Part shown: piece after piece, positions 1 to 6,626 of the stretch
Layout of the letters: each line of letters begins with the position of its first letter
Numbering within the stretch: position 1 is the stretch's first letter
Assembly (NCBI GenBank): GCA_018399435.1
Contig: JAGYOJ010000077.1
Location: 1-7,149 of the forward strand
From: Actinomycetota bacterium
Lineage (GTDB): Bacteria > Actinomycetota > Humimicrobiia > Humimicrobiales > Humimicrobiaceae
DNA length: 7,149 bases
Direction: 5' to 3'
Made by a program: the position numbers and the translations under genes
Notes under the pieces: generated by a model
What the model was told of the DNA's origin: nothing
Seen by the model: the letters and a program-made list of their open reading frames with translations, nothing else
Database searches by the model: none

Positions 1-521
1 ATAAGGATGGCAACAATAAATATTATACATCCAGGGCTTTTAAACATAGACCCATACATATCTTGCGGAGTAGGGGGCTTTGGCGCTTCATCTTTAGAAG
101 TTTTAAAATCCTCTTTTAATTTATAGCCACAATATGGGCAAAGGTTAAAATCTTCTTTAATTGGCTTATAACATTCAGGGCATATTTCTTTGCCCAGTTT
201 TTTGCTTTCCTCAATTTTTTCATTAATATCTTTTTCGTCTAAATTTAATTCTTGATTAAGGGTATTTAAAACTTCCTTTTCATCTTTTCCAATTTTATCT
301 TCACTAAATTTATTATAAGCATATGCATAAAGTTCAACCAAGTCAGCCTGGTCAAATTTCTTTAAGACCTCTATCTCTTCATCAGTAACTTCCCTGAAAA
401 CAATTATATTATCCTCTATCTTATCAAATTGCTTATCTAATTTTTCATCACATTCTTCACAATAAAGAGACTCTGAATCTTTGGGTAATTCCTTTCCACA
501 TTCTTTACATTTTCTAGCCAT
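1..521 (-). CDS. Zinc-ribbon protein with probable C-terminal membrane segment (3' end cut by window edge)
   Basis: A partial gene of about 173 visible codons starts at the ATG at 521-519 and continues beyond the left edge. I translated it by hand: it begins MARKCKECGKELPK. Two four-cysteine clusters are visible. The first is C5-x2-C8 with C21-x2-C24; the second is C114-x2-C117 with C128-x2-C131 (CPEC...CPYCG), a typical zinc ribbon. Between them lies a charged, probably helical stretch (about residues 27-112) rich in Glu, Lys and Asp. After the second ribbon comes a Pro/Lys-rich linker (about 142-152) and then a hydrophobic run from about residue 165 (GCIIFIVAIL) that looks like the start of a transmembrane helix. 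An AAAGGAAGG ribosome-binding site supports the start. The gene lies 41 bases after the helicase gene on the same strand, with no obvious terminator between, so it may share the transcript. I do not recognise a specific family. Zinc binding and membrane anchoring are inferred from motifs, and the function is unknown. Confidence 0.8.
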   Translation of the reverse strand, partial: MARKCKECGKELPKDSESLYCEECDEKLDKQFDKIEDNIIVFREVTDEEIEVLKKFDQADLVELYAYAYNKFSEDKIGKDEKEVLNTLNQELNLDEKDINEKIEESKKLGKEICPECYKPIKEDFNLCPYCGYKLKEDFKTSKDEAPKPPTPQDMYGSMFKSPGCIIFIVAIL

Positions 522-531
522 TTCTAACAAA

Positions 532-540
532 CCTTCCTTT
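532..540 (-). promoter_or_regulatory. Ribosome-binding site of the zinc-ribbon gene
   Basis: On the minus strand the sequence AAAGGAAGG ends 10 bases before the ATG at 521-519. It is a strong Shine-Dalgarno match and fixes the start of a gene that would otherwise be uncertain because its end is outside the window. The spacing is slightly long. Confidence 0.6.
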
Positions 541-562
541 AATTAAAATTATTTTGTATATT

Positions 563-2812
563 TTAAATCAAATTGTCTAATTCATCCAATATTATTTTAC
601 TAGCTTCCTTATCTAGTGGCTGGTTTTCATTGCCGCATTTTGGAGAGTAAATGCACGCTGGGCATCCTGAACCACATTTACAATCCCTTACCAGAGCACT
701 TGTAATTTCTATTAATTTTGGAAAAAGATAAAACGCCTTCTCTGTTAACCCTATACCGCCTTCATAAGAATCATATATAAATACTGATGCCTTATTGCTA
801 TAGGGGTATTTAGAATAGGATACGCCACCAATATCCCACCTGTCACACATAACTATTAATGGCATCATTGCAATAAGAGAATGTTCGATACCATGTATTC
901 CACCTTCAAAATCAAGATTTTTTCTAATAACCTTTTCTTTAATCCATTCAGGAATATTAAACCATAGGCCTATAGTATTAAATTCAAGTGGCGGTAAATC
1001 CAGTTTTTCGGTACCTAGAACCTTATCATATTTTTTAATTTTATAGCCAAAAAAATTTTCTTCTACTTTAAGCTTGCCCAGCCTTAATTTTAAATCTTTT
1101 ATTTTTTTTATTTTTTCTTCTTTTTTTATCTGTATTTCAACTGATTTTAATACATCAGTATAGTAATCAATGTCACTCTTCTCCAAGTGTATCAAAAGCT
1201 TTTCTTCATCCATTTCCTTTACTACATATTTTTCACCCCTGTGCAACAATACTGCGCCTTTATGGGCTTCCCTGTAAGCTTGTACTTTATTCATGATTTC
1301 TAATATTTTTCCATTATTTAAAACCTTAAAAGTATCGCTGGTAATATTTTCCAAACTAACTACATGGCTAGGTTTTTGCCTCCCAATATATATCCAACCA
1401 TTACTGGTTTTCTCCATTATTTTATCGGCTTCAAAATCTTTTGCATATTCTACAATATTTTTACCAAATAAATTTTTGTCTTTTTCAAATTTAATCGGTA
1501 GCTCAGCAGAAGCGCACATTATGTGGCCAGAAACAATATATGGGTTCTTAAGGTCTATTATTGCATTTTCAGTTTGGGTTTTAAAAATATATTCTGGGTG
1601 TTTAATCAGGTACTGGTCCAGTGGATTCTGGAAACCTACTAAAACTGCTAAAGAATCCTTTTTAGCCCTGCCAGCCCTTCCTGCTTGCTGCCATGTTGAA
1701 ATCAATGTCCCCGGATAGCCTGAAATAATGATACAGTCAAGAACGCCTATATCTATACCAACCTCCAAAGCATTGGTAGATGTTAATCCTATAATTTTGC
1801 CAGTCTTGAGATTATTTTCTATTTGCCTTCTTTCCTCAGGCAAATACCCCGCCCTGTATGCAGTTATTTTATCTTCTATCCCATTTTTTAGTTCTGACTT
1901 TGCCCAATTTATGATAAGTTCTGCCATTTTCCTAGACACGGTAAAACAAAGTACTTTTAAACCATTTTTAACCATAAGCAGAAATAAATCTTTTGTTTCT
2001 TGATGTGTTGAATAATAACCCGCTCCATCAAAATAAGGATTGTAAAGCATAAAATACTTTTTCCCGCTTGGGGAATAATCTTTTTTAATGATTTCAAATT
2101 TTTCTCCAACTAATTTTTCGCCAAATTCCCTGGAGTTAGCCAGCGTAGCAGTCGAAATTATATACTGAGGAAAAGAATCATAAAAATTTAGTATCCTTTT
2201 TAACCTTCTAAAAAGCATTGCTATATTGGAGCCAAACACTCCCCTGTACTGGTGTGCCTCATCTATTATTATAAATTTTAAATTTTTAAAAAATTTATCC
2301 CATTTATAATGCCAGGAGAGAATGTGATGGATTTCATATGGATTGCTAATAACTATCCTGGATTTATTCCTTATAATAGGCCTTCTTGATCTAGGGGTAT
2401 CGCCATCATATATATCCGGATAAAGTTTAATTTTAGTTATTTTTTCCAACTGCCTTATTTTTTTTAATTGGTCATTTGCAAGCGCTTTAGTTGGATACAG
2501 GTAAAGTGCAGTATGGTTTTTACCTGTATTTAAAGCTTCAAATACAGGGATATTAAATGCTAGAGTCTTTCCGGAAGCTGTAGGCGTGGTTATTATTACA
2601 TTTTTGCCTTTCCTTACTTCCCTTATGCATTCTGTCTGGTGCTTATATAATTTAATATTTTTAACTTTTAAAAAATTTCTAATTTCAGGTGTAATTTCTT
2701 CCAGATTGCCATATGTGCCCTTTTTTTTATCAATAGTTTCAATATGTTCAACCCTTTGCCTAAAACGCGCGTCATTTTTAATTTTTTCTAAAACCTCTAA
2801 AATATTTTCCAT
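563..2812 (-). CDS. mrfA: MrfA/YprA-like DEAH-box DNA helicase with C-terminal cysteine cluster
   Basis: This 749-residue protein is a superfamily 2 helicase, expected to be a cytoplasmic 3'-5' DNA helicase partnering the exonuclease encoded just upstream. Visible motifs in order are YKHQ (56-59, Q-motif-like), Walker A TPTASGKT (76-83), YPTKAL (106-111), DEAH (184-187), motif III STATL (220-224), TSTNALEVGID (344-354) and motif VI QQAGRAGR (375-382). The C-terminal third has the features of the DUF1998/MrfA region: HGIEHSL (640-646), YDSYEGGIGL (680-689) and a cysteine cluster C711, C713, C717, C720, C726 that probably holds zinc. A lysine-rich linker (about 560-582) separates the helicase core from this region. 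As I recall, B. subtilis MrfA (YprA) is also about 749 residues. In that species MrfA and MrfB act in excision of mitomycin C adducts independently of UvrABC. The start overlaps the end of mrfB by 16 bases and no clear ribosome-binding site is present, which suggests translational coupling. Family assignment is firm; the damage specificity is carried over from the homologue. Confidence 0.9.
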   Translation of the reverse strand: MENILEVLEKIKNDARFRQRVEHIETIDKKKGTYGNLEEITPEIRNFLKVKNIKLYKHQTECIREVRKGKNVIITTPTASGKTLAFNIPVFEALNTGKNHTALYLYPTKALANDQLKKIRQLEKITKIKLYPDIYDGDTPRSRRPIIRNKSRIVISNPYEIHHILSWHYKWDKFFKNLKFIIIDEAHQYRGVFGSNIAMLFRRLKRILNFYDSFPQYIISTATLANSREFGEKLVGEKFEIIKKDYSPSGKKYFMLYNPYFDGAGYYSTHQETKDLFLLMVKNGLKVLCFTVSRKMAELIINWAKSELKNGIEDKITAYRAGYLPEERRQIENNLKTGKIIGLTSTNALEVGIDIGVLDCIIISGYPGTLISTWQQAGRAGRAKKDSLAVLVGFQNPLDQYLIKHPEYIFKTQTENAIIDLKNPYIVSGHIMCASAELPIKFEKDKNLFGKNIVEYAKDFEADKIMEKTSNGWIYIGRQKPSHVVSLENITSDTFKVLNNGKILEIMNKVQAYREAHKGAVLLHRGEKYVVKEMDEEKLLIHLEKSDIDYYTDVLKSVEIQIKKEEKIKKIKDLKLRLGKLKVEENFFGYKIKKYDKVLGTEKLDLPPLEFNTIGLWFNIPEWIKEKVIRKNLDFEGGIHGIEHSLIAMMPLIVMCDRWDIGGVSYSKYPYSNKASVFIYDSYEGGIGLTEKAFYLFPKLIEITSALVRDCKCGSGCPACIYSPKCGNENQPLDKEASKIILDELDNLI

Positions 2813-3858
2813 TCTTTATTTATCTTTGCAAAAAGATTTGCCAATGATATTATATCCTGCTTATTATGCTCAATTATTGGAATTAGCGGCCCAATATTCT
2901 TGTTTTCTAAATAAGACATATAAAAATCAGGAACATGGCTGCTGGGAATATCTGTCTTCCTTTTTACTCCTAGAATAAATTTTTCAAGGGTTGATAATTT
3001 ATAATTTTCAAATTTTTCTTTCCATACTTTTCTTGAAAAATGGAGTATATCATAATTTAGCCTTTTTAAATTAAATGGAATTCCATAATAATATAGCCTT
3101 TCCTGCAAAAAAGGGACATCAAACATTGCCCCGTTAAATGTTATAAAAGCATTAGTTTTGCCAATATTAGAGATAAAATTTTTTAAGGTGGAAGCTTCTT
3201 CCTCTAAATCCCTTATTAAATATTGTTTAATATTTATTTCCTTTTTTTCTATTCTTGCCATTCCTATAAGTATTATAGGCCTATTGTATAAACCTAAAGT
3301 CTCAATATCCAGGATAATATAATCATTTATATCACAGAATGCAGAAGAACAAAAAATTAATGGATGTGATTTTGAGAACCATCTACAAATCCATTCGACT
3401 ATTTCATTAGTGCTTAAATTTTCCAGCAATTCTGTAAATTTTTTTGCATCTTTTTTAAATCTGGGGTGTTCCCTTAGGCTGTAAATATCTTTATAGCCCT
3501 GTTTTTTTAATTTAAATTCAGTAATTTTGCCTATTCCATAAATTAACTTCAAATCGGAGGCAATTTTTTCTTTTGCTTTATTAATATCTAATTTTATAAT
3601 ATCTATATTTTCTTTTTCCTCAATAACAAAACAACTGCCATTGCTGTTTTTTAATTCTCTTCCCTTTATTATTGAGCCTAAGTTTTTTCCCCTGTATTGT
3701 TTTATTAATTTTTGTTTTAGTTTTTCAATAGGCTCTGGTTTGTTACTGCTTGAATTCCATCTTTTAATAATTCTGCTATACCCGTGTATTAACTCTCCAC
3801 AGTTATTGCAATAATTATCTAATTTGGAGACCTTTTTGCCACAATTGCTGCAAAACAT
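2797..3858 (-). CDS. mrfB: MrfB/YprB-like DEDD-family 3'-5' exonuclease with N-terminal zinc ribbon
   Basis: This 353-residue protein is the likely exonuclease partner of the MrfA-like helicase. An N-terminal zinc ribbon is clear: C3-x2-C6 and C17-x2-C20. A low-similarity stretch follows (about 30-100), then a probable helix-hairpin-helix, LIYGIGKITEFKLKKQGY (105-122), which may bind DNA. The RNase H-like nuclease domain covers about 180-345. Its acidic residues are D184 and E186 in ILDIETLG, D247 in FNGAMFDVPFL, and D335 with H331 in EHNKQDIISL. D270 in YDILHFSRKVW is a further conserved-looking acid. This D-E-D-D arrangement is that of DnaQ-like metal-dependent exonucleases, and the surrounding words match the YprB group (COG3359). 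The protein ends soon after the nuclease domain, so the tetratricopeptide-type C-terminus I recall for B. subtilis YprB is absent. It starts 2 bases after the transaldolase stop without a strong ribosome-binding site and overlaps mrfA by 16 bases. The enzymatic call is strong; the role in mitomycin-type repair is by homology and gene order. Confidence 0.87.
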   Translation of the reverse strand: MFCSNCGKKVSKLDNYCNNCGELIHGYSRIIKRWNSSSNKPEPIEKLKQKLIKQYRGKNLGSIIKGRELKNSNGSCFVIEEKENIDIIKLDINKAKEKIASDLKLIYGIGKITEFKLKKQGYKDIYSLREHPRFKKDAKKFTELLENLSTNEIVEWICRWFSKSHPLIFCSSAFCDINDYIILDIETLGLYNRPIILIGMARIEKKEINIKQYLIRDLEEEASTLKNFISNIGKTNAFITFNGAMFDVPFLQERLYYYGIPFNLKRLNYDILHFSRKVWKEKFENYKLSTLEKFILGVKRKTDIPSSHVPDFYMSYLENKNIGPLIPIIEHNKQDIISLANLFAKINKEWKIF

Positions 3859-3860
3859 TT

Positions 3861-4685
3861 TTAGTCATTTCTTAATATATTTGCATATTCTGTAACTATA
3901 TCACTTGTAAAATTCTTCATGCCTTCAGAGGTTTTATAATGGTATAGTAATTTTTTTATAACACTATATGGGATTGTTGCAATATCAGCACCAGCTAAAG
4001 CAGCTTCCCTTACCTGTCTTGGATTCCTAATGCTTGCTGCAAGAACTTTTGTTTCTATATCATAATACCTGAAAATTTCTACAATTTGTCCTACCAGGTC
4101 TATGCCTGATAAAATTCCATTATCACTTATTATTTCTCCGCCTTTTTTAATGCCATATTCAGGAAAATAATCACTTTTATTAAATTTAATATCATTATTT
4201 CCCCTAATATAATCATCAACCCTGCCCGCAAAAGGGCTTACAAAGCTTGCCCCTGATTTTGCAGCAATTAATGCCTGCTCGGGAGTAAATACTAATGTTG
4301 CATTAATTGGAATTCCTTCACCAGAAAGTACCTGTATTGCTTTAATTCCATCAAATTGGTTATTTGTGTTCTTGCCAAAAGAAGGGCTTATTGGAATTTT
4401 TACATAAACATTATTTGCTATTGGATTAAAAAGTTTAAAAATTCTTCTGCCTTCATCTACCATTTTACCAAAAATATCTGATATAACTTCTAAGCTAACA
4501 GGGCCGCTAACAGTTTTTAATATATTTTTTATATAATTTTCCATATTGATTTCTTGGCCTTCGCTTTTTAACTTACCTACAGCCTTTTTTATTAAGCTTG
4601 GATTTAAAGTTACTCCATCCAAAATGCCATAAGAATTTATTTCCTTTATTTCATCTAAAATTCCTGTATCTACAAATAATTTCAT
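3861..4685 (-). CDS. tal: Transaldolase of the small (TalC/FSA-type) family, with enlarged loops
   Basis: A 274-residue class I aldolase-barrel enzyme that should move a dihydroxyacetone unit between sugar phosphates in the non-oxidative pentose phosphate pathway. Family marks are FVDTG with D6, GVTLNPSLIKK (24-34), SLEV (64-67), the Schiff-base lysine K96 in VYVKIPIS, NATLVFTPEQALIAAKSGA (128-146), SPFAGRVDD (150-158), and VLAASIRNPRQV (214-225). E66 and F152 occupy the places where fructose-6-phosphate aldolases have Gln and Tyr, so transaldolase is favoured over FSA. The usual length is about 212-220 residues. The extra 55 or so residues lie in three places: after the NPS motif (about 36-49), after the Schiff-base strand (about 101-111), and mostly between SPFAGR and the GQIVEI helix (about 159-195). 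The gene begins 8 bases after the transketolase stop with its own ribosome-binding site, and it is followed after 2 bases by mrfB. The fold and chemistry are well supported; substrate preference with the extra loops is unknown. Confidence 0.88.
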   Translation of the reverse strand: MKLFVDTGILDEIKEINSYGILDGVTLNPSLIKKAVGKLKSEGQEINMENYIKNILKTVSGPVSLEVISDIFGKMVDEGRRIFKLFNPIANNVYVKIPISPSFGKNTNNQFDGIKAIQVLSGEGIPINATLVFTPEQALIAAKSGASFVSPFAGRVDDYIRGNNDIKFNKSDYFPEYGIKKGGEIISDNGILSGIDLVGQIVEIFRYYDIETKVLAASIRNPRQVREAALAGADIATIPYSVIKKLLYHYKTSEGMKNFTSDIVTEYANILRND

Positions 4686-4689
4686 ATAA

Positions 4690-4695
4690 CCCCCT
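4690..4695 (-). promoter_or_regulatory. Ribosome-binding site of tal, overlapping the tkt stop codon
   Basis: The minus strand reads TAGGGGGTTATATG: AGGGGG lies 4 bases before the transaldolase ATG and shares its first two bases with the TAG stop of the transketolase gene. This arrangement favours translational coupling of the two pentose phosphate genes. Confidence 0.6.
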
Positions 4696-6523
4696 ATATT
4701 ATTTCCCTTACTTTATTAGCTATAGAATCTGAAGAAATAGACTCATAGTCTAAAAGCTCTTCCGGCTTTCCGCTTCTGGGAATATTGCTTACTGCCATTA
4801 TATGGACTGGTATTTCCATCTGGCTTAAAGCGCTACAAACCGCTTCCCCTAAGCCTCCTTCTGCATAATGGTCTTCAACAGTTATTATAGCACCAGTTTC
4901 TCTCTTTGCTTTAAGCAATTGTAGATAATCTATAGGTTTTATGCTATATATATCAATAACTCTTACATATATATTTTCATCTTTTAATACTTCATATGCT
5001 TTTAAGGCCTCGTGCAGTGTTATTCCCGCTGCGCATATTGTTACTTTATCTTTATCGCTGGACCTTAGTATTTTGCTGCCGCCTATATTAAAATTTTCCC
5101 CCTCCTCATAGATTGCAGGAAGATCCATCCTTGTTGTCCTTATATAAACATTTCCCTTATGCTTTGCAGCCTCTTGTACCAGCTGCATGGTCGAAATTGC
5201 ATCTGATGGGTATAAGACAACACCATCAAGCAATGTCCTAAACATAGCAATATCTTCAAGGCCCATTTGTGAAGGGCCGTCTTCACCAATAGAAACTCCA
5301 GCATGTGACCCAATAAACTTGATATTAGTATTTGAGTATTGGCTCATCCTTATTTGATCAAATGCCCTAGTTAAAAATGCAGCAAAAGAGGATACAAAAG
5401 GTATTTTACCTCTAAGGGATAGGCCTAATGCTGCCCCAACCATATTCTGTTCAGCAATATACATCTCAAAATAATTATTAGGATAATTTTTTTTAAATAC
5501 TTCTGAATAAGTTGAATTGCTTACTTCCCCATCCAATGCCACAATTTCTGGAAAGCTATTAAATATATTTACAAGACTGTTTCCATAAGCTTTTCTAGTT
5601 GCAAATTTATCTTTAGGCATTGGGATATTATTTACCTTTATTTTTTTATTTACATGCGGCTTTAGGTTTTCAGGCTCCAGTATTTTACCTTTTATATTTT
5701 TATCAACTTTACCTATATCCTTTAAAGCTTTGCCTAAATTGTTCTCATCAATAGCCTTTCCATGAAAACCCTTTTTGTTTTCTAAAAATTTAACCCCTTT
5801 CCCTTTAACAGTTTTAGCAATTATCATTACCGGTTTATCATTTGAAACAGAGGCAGTTTTATAAGCAGATAATATTTCACTATAATTATGCCCGTCTACT
5901 TCTATTGCCTCCCAATTAAAAGAAGAAAGCATCCTGCGGTACAGGGATGTATCTTTTCTATACATAGTCCAACCGGTTTGCCCTAAACCATTTACATCAA
6001 TAATCCCAATCAAGTTGTTTAACTGGTAATGGGAAGCTAATTGTATGGTTTCCCACACTGATCCTTCAGCCATTTCGCTATCGCCCAAAAGAACATAAGT
6101 TCTATAAGGCAGCATATCCAAATATTTAGCATTTAATGCCAACCCAAAGCCTATAGATAAGCCCTGCCCTAATGAGCCAGTTGCAGCTTCTGAATATTCA
6201 AATCTTTTTGTTGGATGTCCTTCCAGTCGGCTTTTAAATTTCCTTAAATTCATTAATTCATCTGCACTTATCTTACCTGCTATAGTCCATAGCGCATATA
6301 ATAGAGGCGAAGCATGGCCTTTTGAAAATATAATTCTGTCATTATTGCAAAAATTTGGATTATCTAATTTATACCTGAAAACTTTTCCAAACATTAGGCC
6401 AGTCATTAGTTCTACTGCAGATAATGATGATGTAGGATGGCCTGACTTTGCCATTGTAGTTGACTTTACTATATAATACCTAGCTAATTTCGCAATTTCT
6501 TCTAAGTCTTGGAAATCTTTCAT
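4694..6523 (-). CDS. tkt: Transketolase, single-chain, animal-like subfamily
   Basis: This thiamine diphosphate enzyme transfers two-carbon ketol units between sugar phosphates. I chose the ATG at 6523-6521 (609 residues, numbering below) because AAAGGGG precedes it; the in-frame ATG 18 bases upstream has no such site. The N-terminal ThDP-binding domain has SGHPTS (H29), SKGHASPLLYA (H70), TGSLGQGL, the cofactor motif from GDSEMAEGSVWE (147-158) to IIDVNGLGQ (N178), and H254 in GFHGKA. The central pyrimidine-binding domain begins near ATRKAYG (308-314) and has AEQNMVG with the activating glutamate E358, and SHAGVSIGEDGPSQM (406-420). The C-terminal domain has TVEDHYAEGGLGEAV (548-562) and IPRSGKPEELL (581-591). 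GPSQM rather than GPTHQ, the roughly 610-residue length and many shared words match the human-type transketolase rather than the E. coli type of about 660. The third glycine of the classical GDG is serine, which I believe is common in bacterial members. It lies between the isomerase and transaldolase genes of the same pathway. Confidence 0.94.
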   Translation of the reverse strand: MKDFQDLEEIAKLARYYIVKSTTMAKSGHPTSSLSAVELMTGLMFGKVFRYKLDNPNFCNNDRIIFSKGHASPLLYALWTIAGKISADELMNLRKFKSRLEGHPTKRFEYSEAATGSLGQGLSIGFGLALNAKYLDMLPYRTYVLLGDSEMAEGSVWETIQLASHYQLNNLIGIIDVNGLGQTGWTMYRKDTSLYRRMLSSFNWEAIEVDGHNYSEILSAYKTASVSNDKPVMIIAKTVKGKGVKFLENKKGFHGKAIDENNLGKALKDIGKVDKNIKGKILEPENLKPHVNKKIKVNNIPMPKDKFATRKAYGNSLVNIFNSFPEIVALDGEVSNSTYSEVFKKNYPNNYFEMYIAEQNMVGAALGLSLRGKIPFVSSFAAFLTRAFDQIRMSQYSNTNIKFIGSHAGVSIGEDGPSQMGLEDIAMFRTLLDGVVLYPSDAISTMQLVQEAAKHKGNVYIRTTRMDLPAIYEEGENFNIGGSKILRSSDKDKVTICAAGITLHEALKAYEVLKDENIYVRVIDIYSIKPIDYLQLLKAKRETGAIITVEDHYAEGGLGEAVCSALSQMEIPVHIMAVSNIPRSGKPEELLDYESISSDSIANKVREII

Positions 6524-6527
6524 TATT

Positions 6528-6534
6528 CCCCTTT
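6528..6534 (-). promoter_or_regulatory. Ribosome-binding site deciding the tkt start
   Basis: On the minus strand AAAGGGG lies 4 bases before the ATG at 6523-6521. It falls inside the longer reading frame that would start at 6541. The sequence before 6541 is almost pure A/T with no Shine-Dalgarno match, so translation most likely begins at the inner ATG. Confidence 0.6.
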
Positions 6535-6541
6535 CTATCAT

Positions 6542-6626
6542 ATTAATGTAATAATAAATATTAACTAAAATTAAAAAAAGATATGAAGCCTAAATTACAA
6601 CTTTAAGGTTAATAAATTAAAAATTA
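6542..6626 (-). other. AT-rich spacer between the isomerase and transketolase genes
   Basis: This is the longest complete gap in the window. I see no small reading frame with a ribosome-binding site and no GC-rich stem followed by a T-run that would mark a terminator. The imperfect self-complementary word AACCTTAAAGTT (about 6596-6607) is short and loopless. A promoter for tkt could be hidden in such AT-rich sequence, but I cannot point to a convincing pair of boxes. Confidence 0.35.

Noticed and set aside
522..562. Terminator between mrfA and the zinc-ribbon gene
   Set aside because: The 41 bases are AT-rich but contain no GC stem followed by a T-run on the minus strand, and part of the gap is taken by the ribosome-binding site.
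1102..1127. Poly-T runs (also 2721-2728 and 5487-5494) as programmed frameshift sites or terminators
   Set aside because: They are inside intact reading frames and mostly encode lysine-rich stretches on the minus strand. No stem-loop accompanies them and the frames continue without a break; such runs are expected in AT-rich DNA.
563..2812. Reading the helicase as part of a phage-defence or restriction system
   Set aside because: The C-terminal HGIEH and cysteine-cluster region and the adjacent YprB-type exonuclease fit MrfA/MrfB specifically, and no methylase, nuclease effector or other defence gene is nearby.
1293..2978. Plus-strand open frames at 1293-1718, 1728-2003 and 2586-2978
   Set aside because: They lie opposite the MrfA and MrfB genes, whose motifs are unmistakable. 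Their translations are hydrophobic, low-complexity products of AT-rich antisense sequence with no family motifs.
3861..4685. Fructose-6-phosphate aldolase (FSA) instead of transaldolase
   Set aside because: The residues that distinguish the two groups, Glu in SLEV and Phe in SPFAGR, are of the transaldolase kind.
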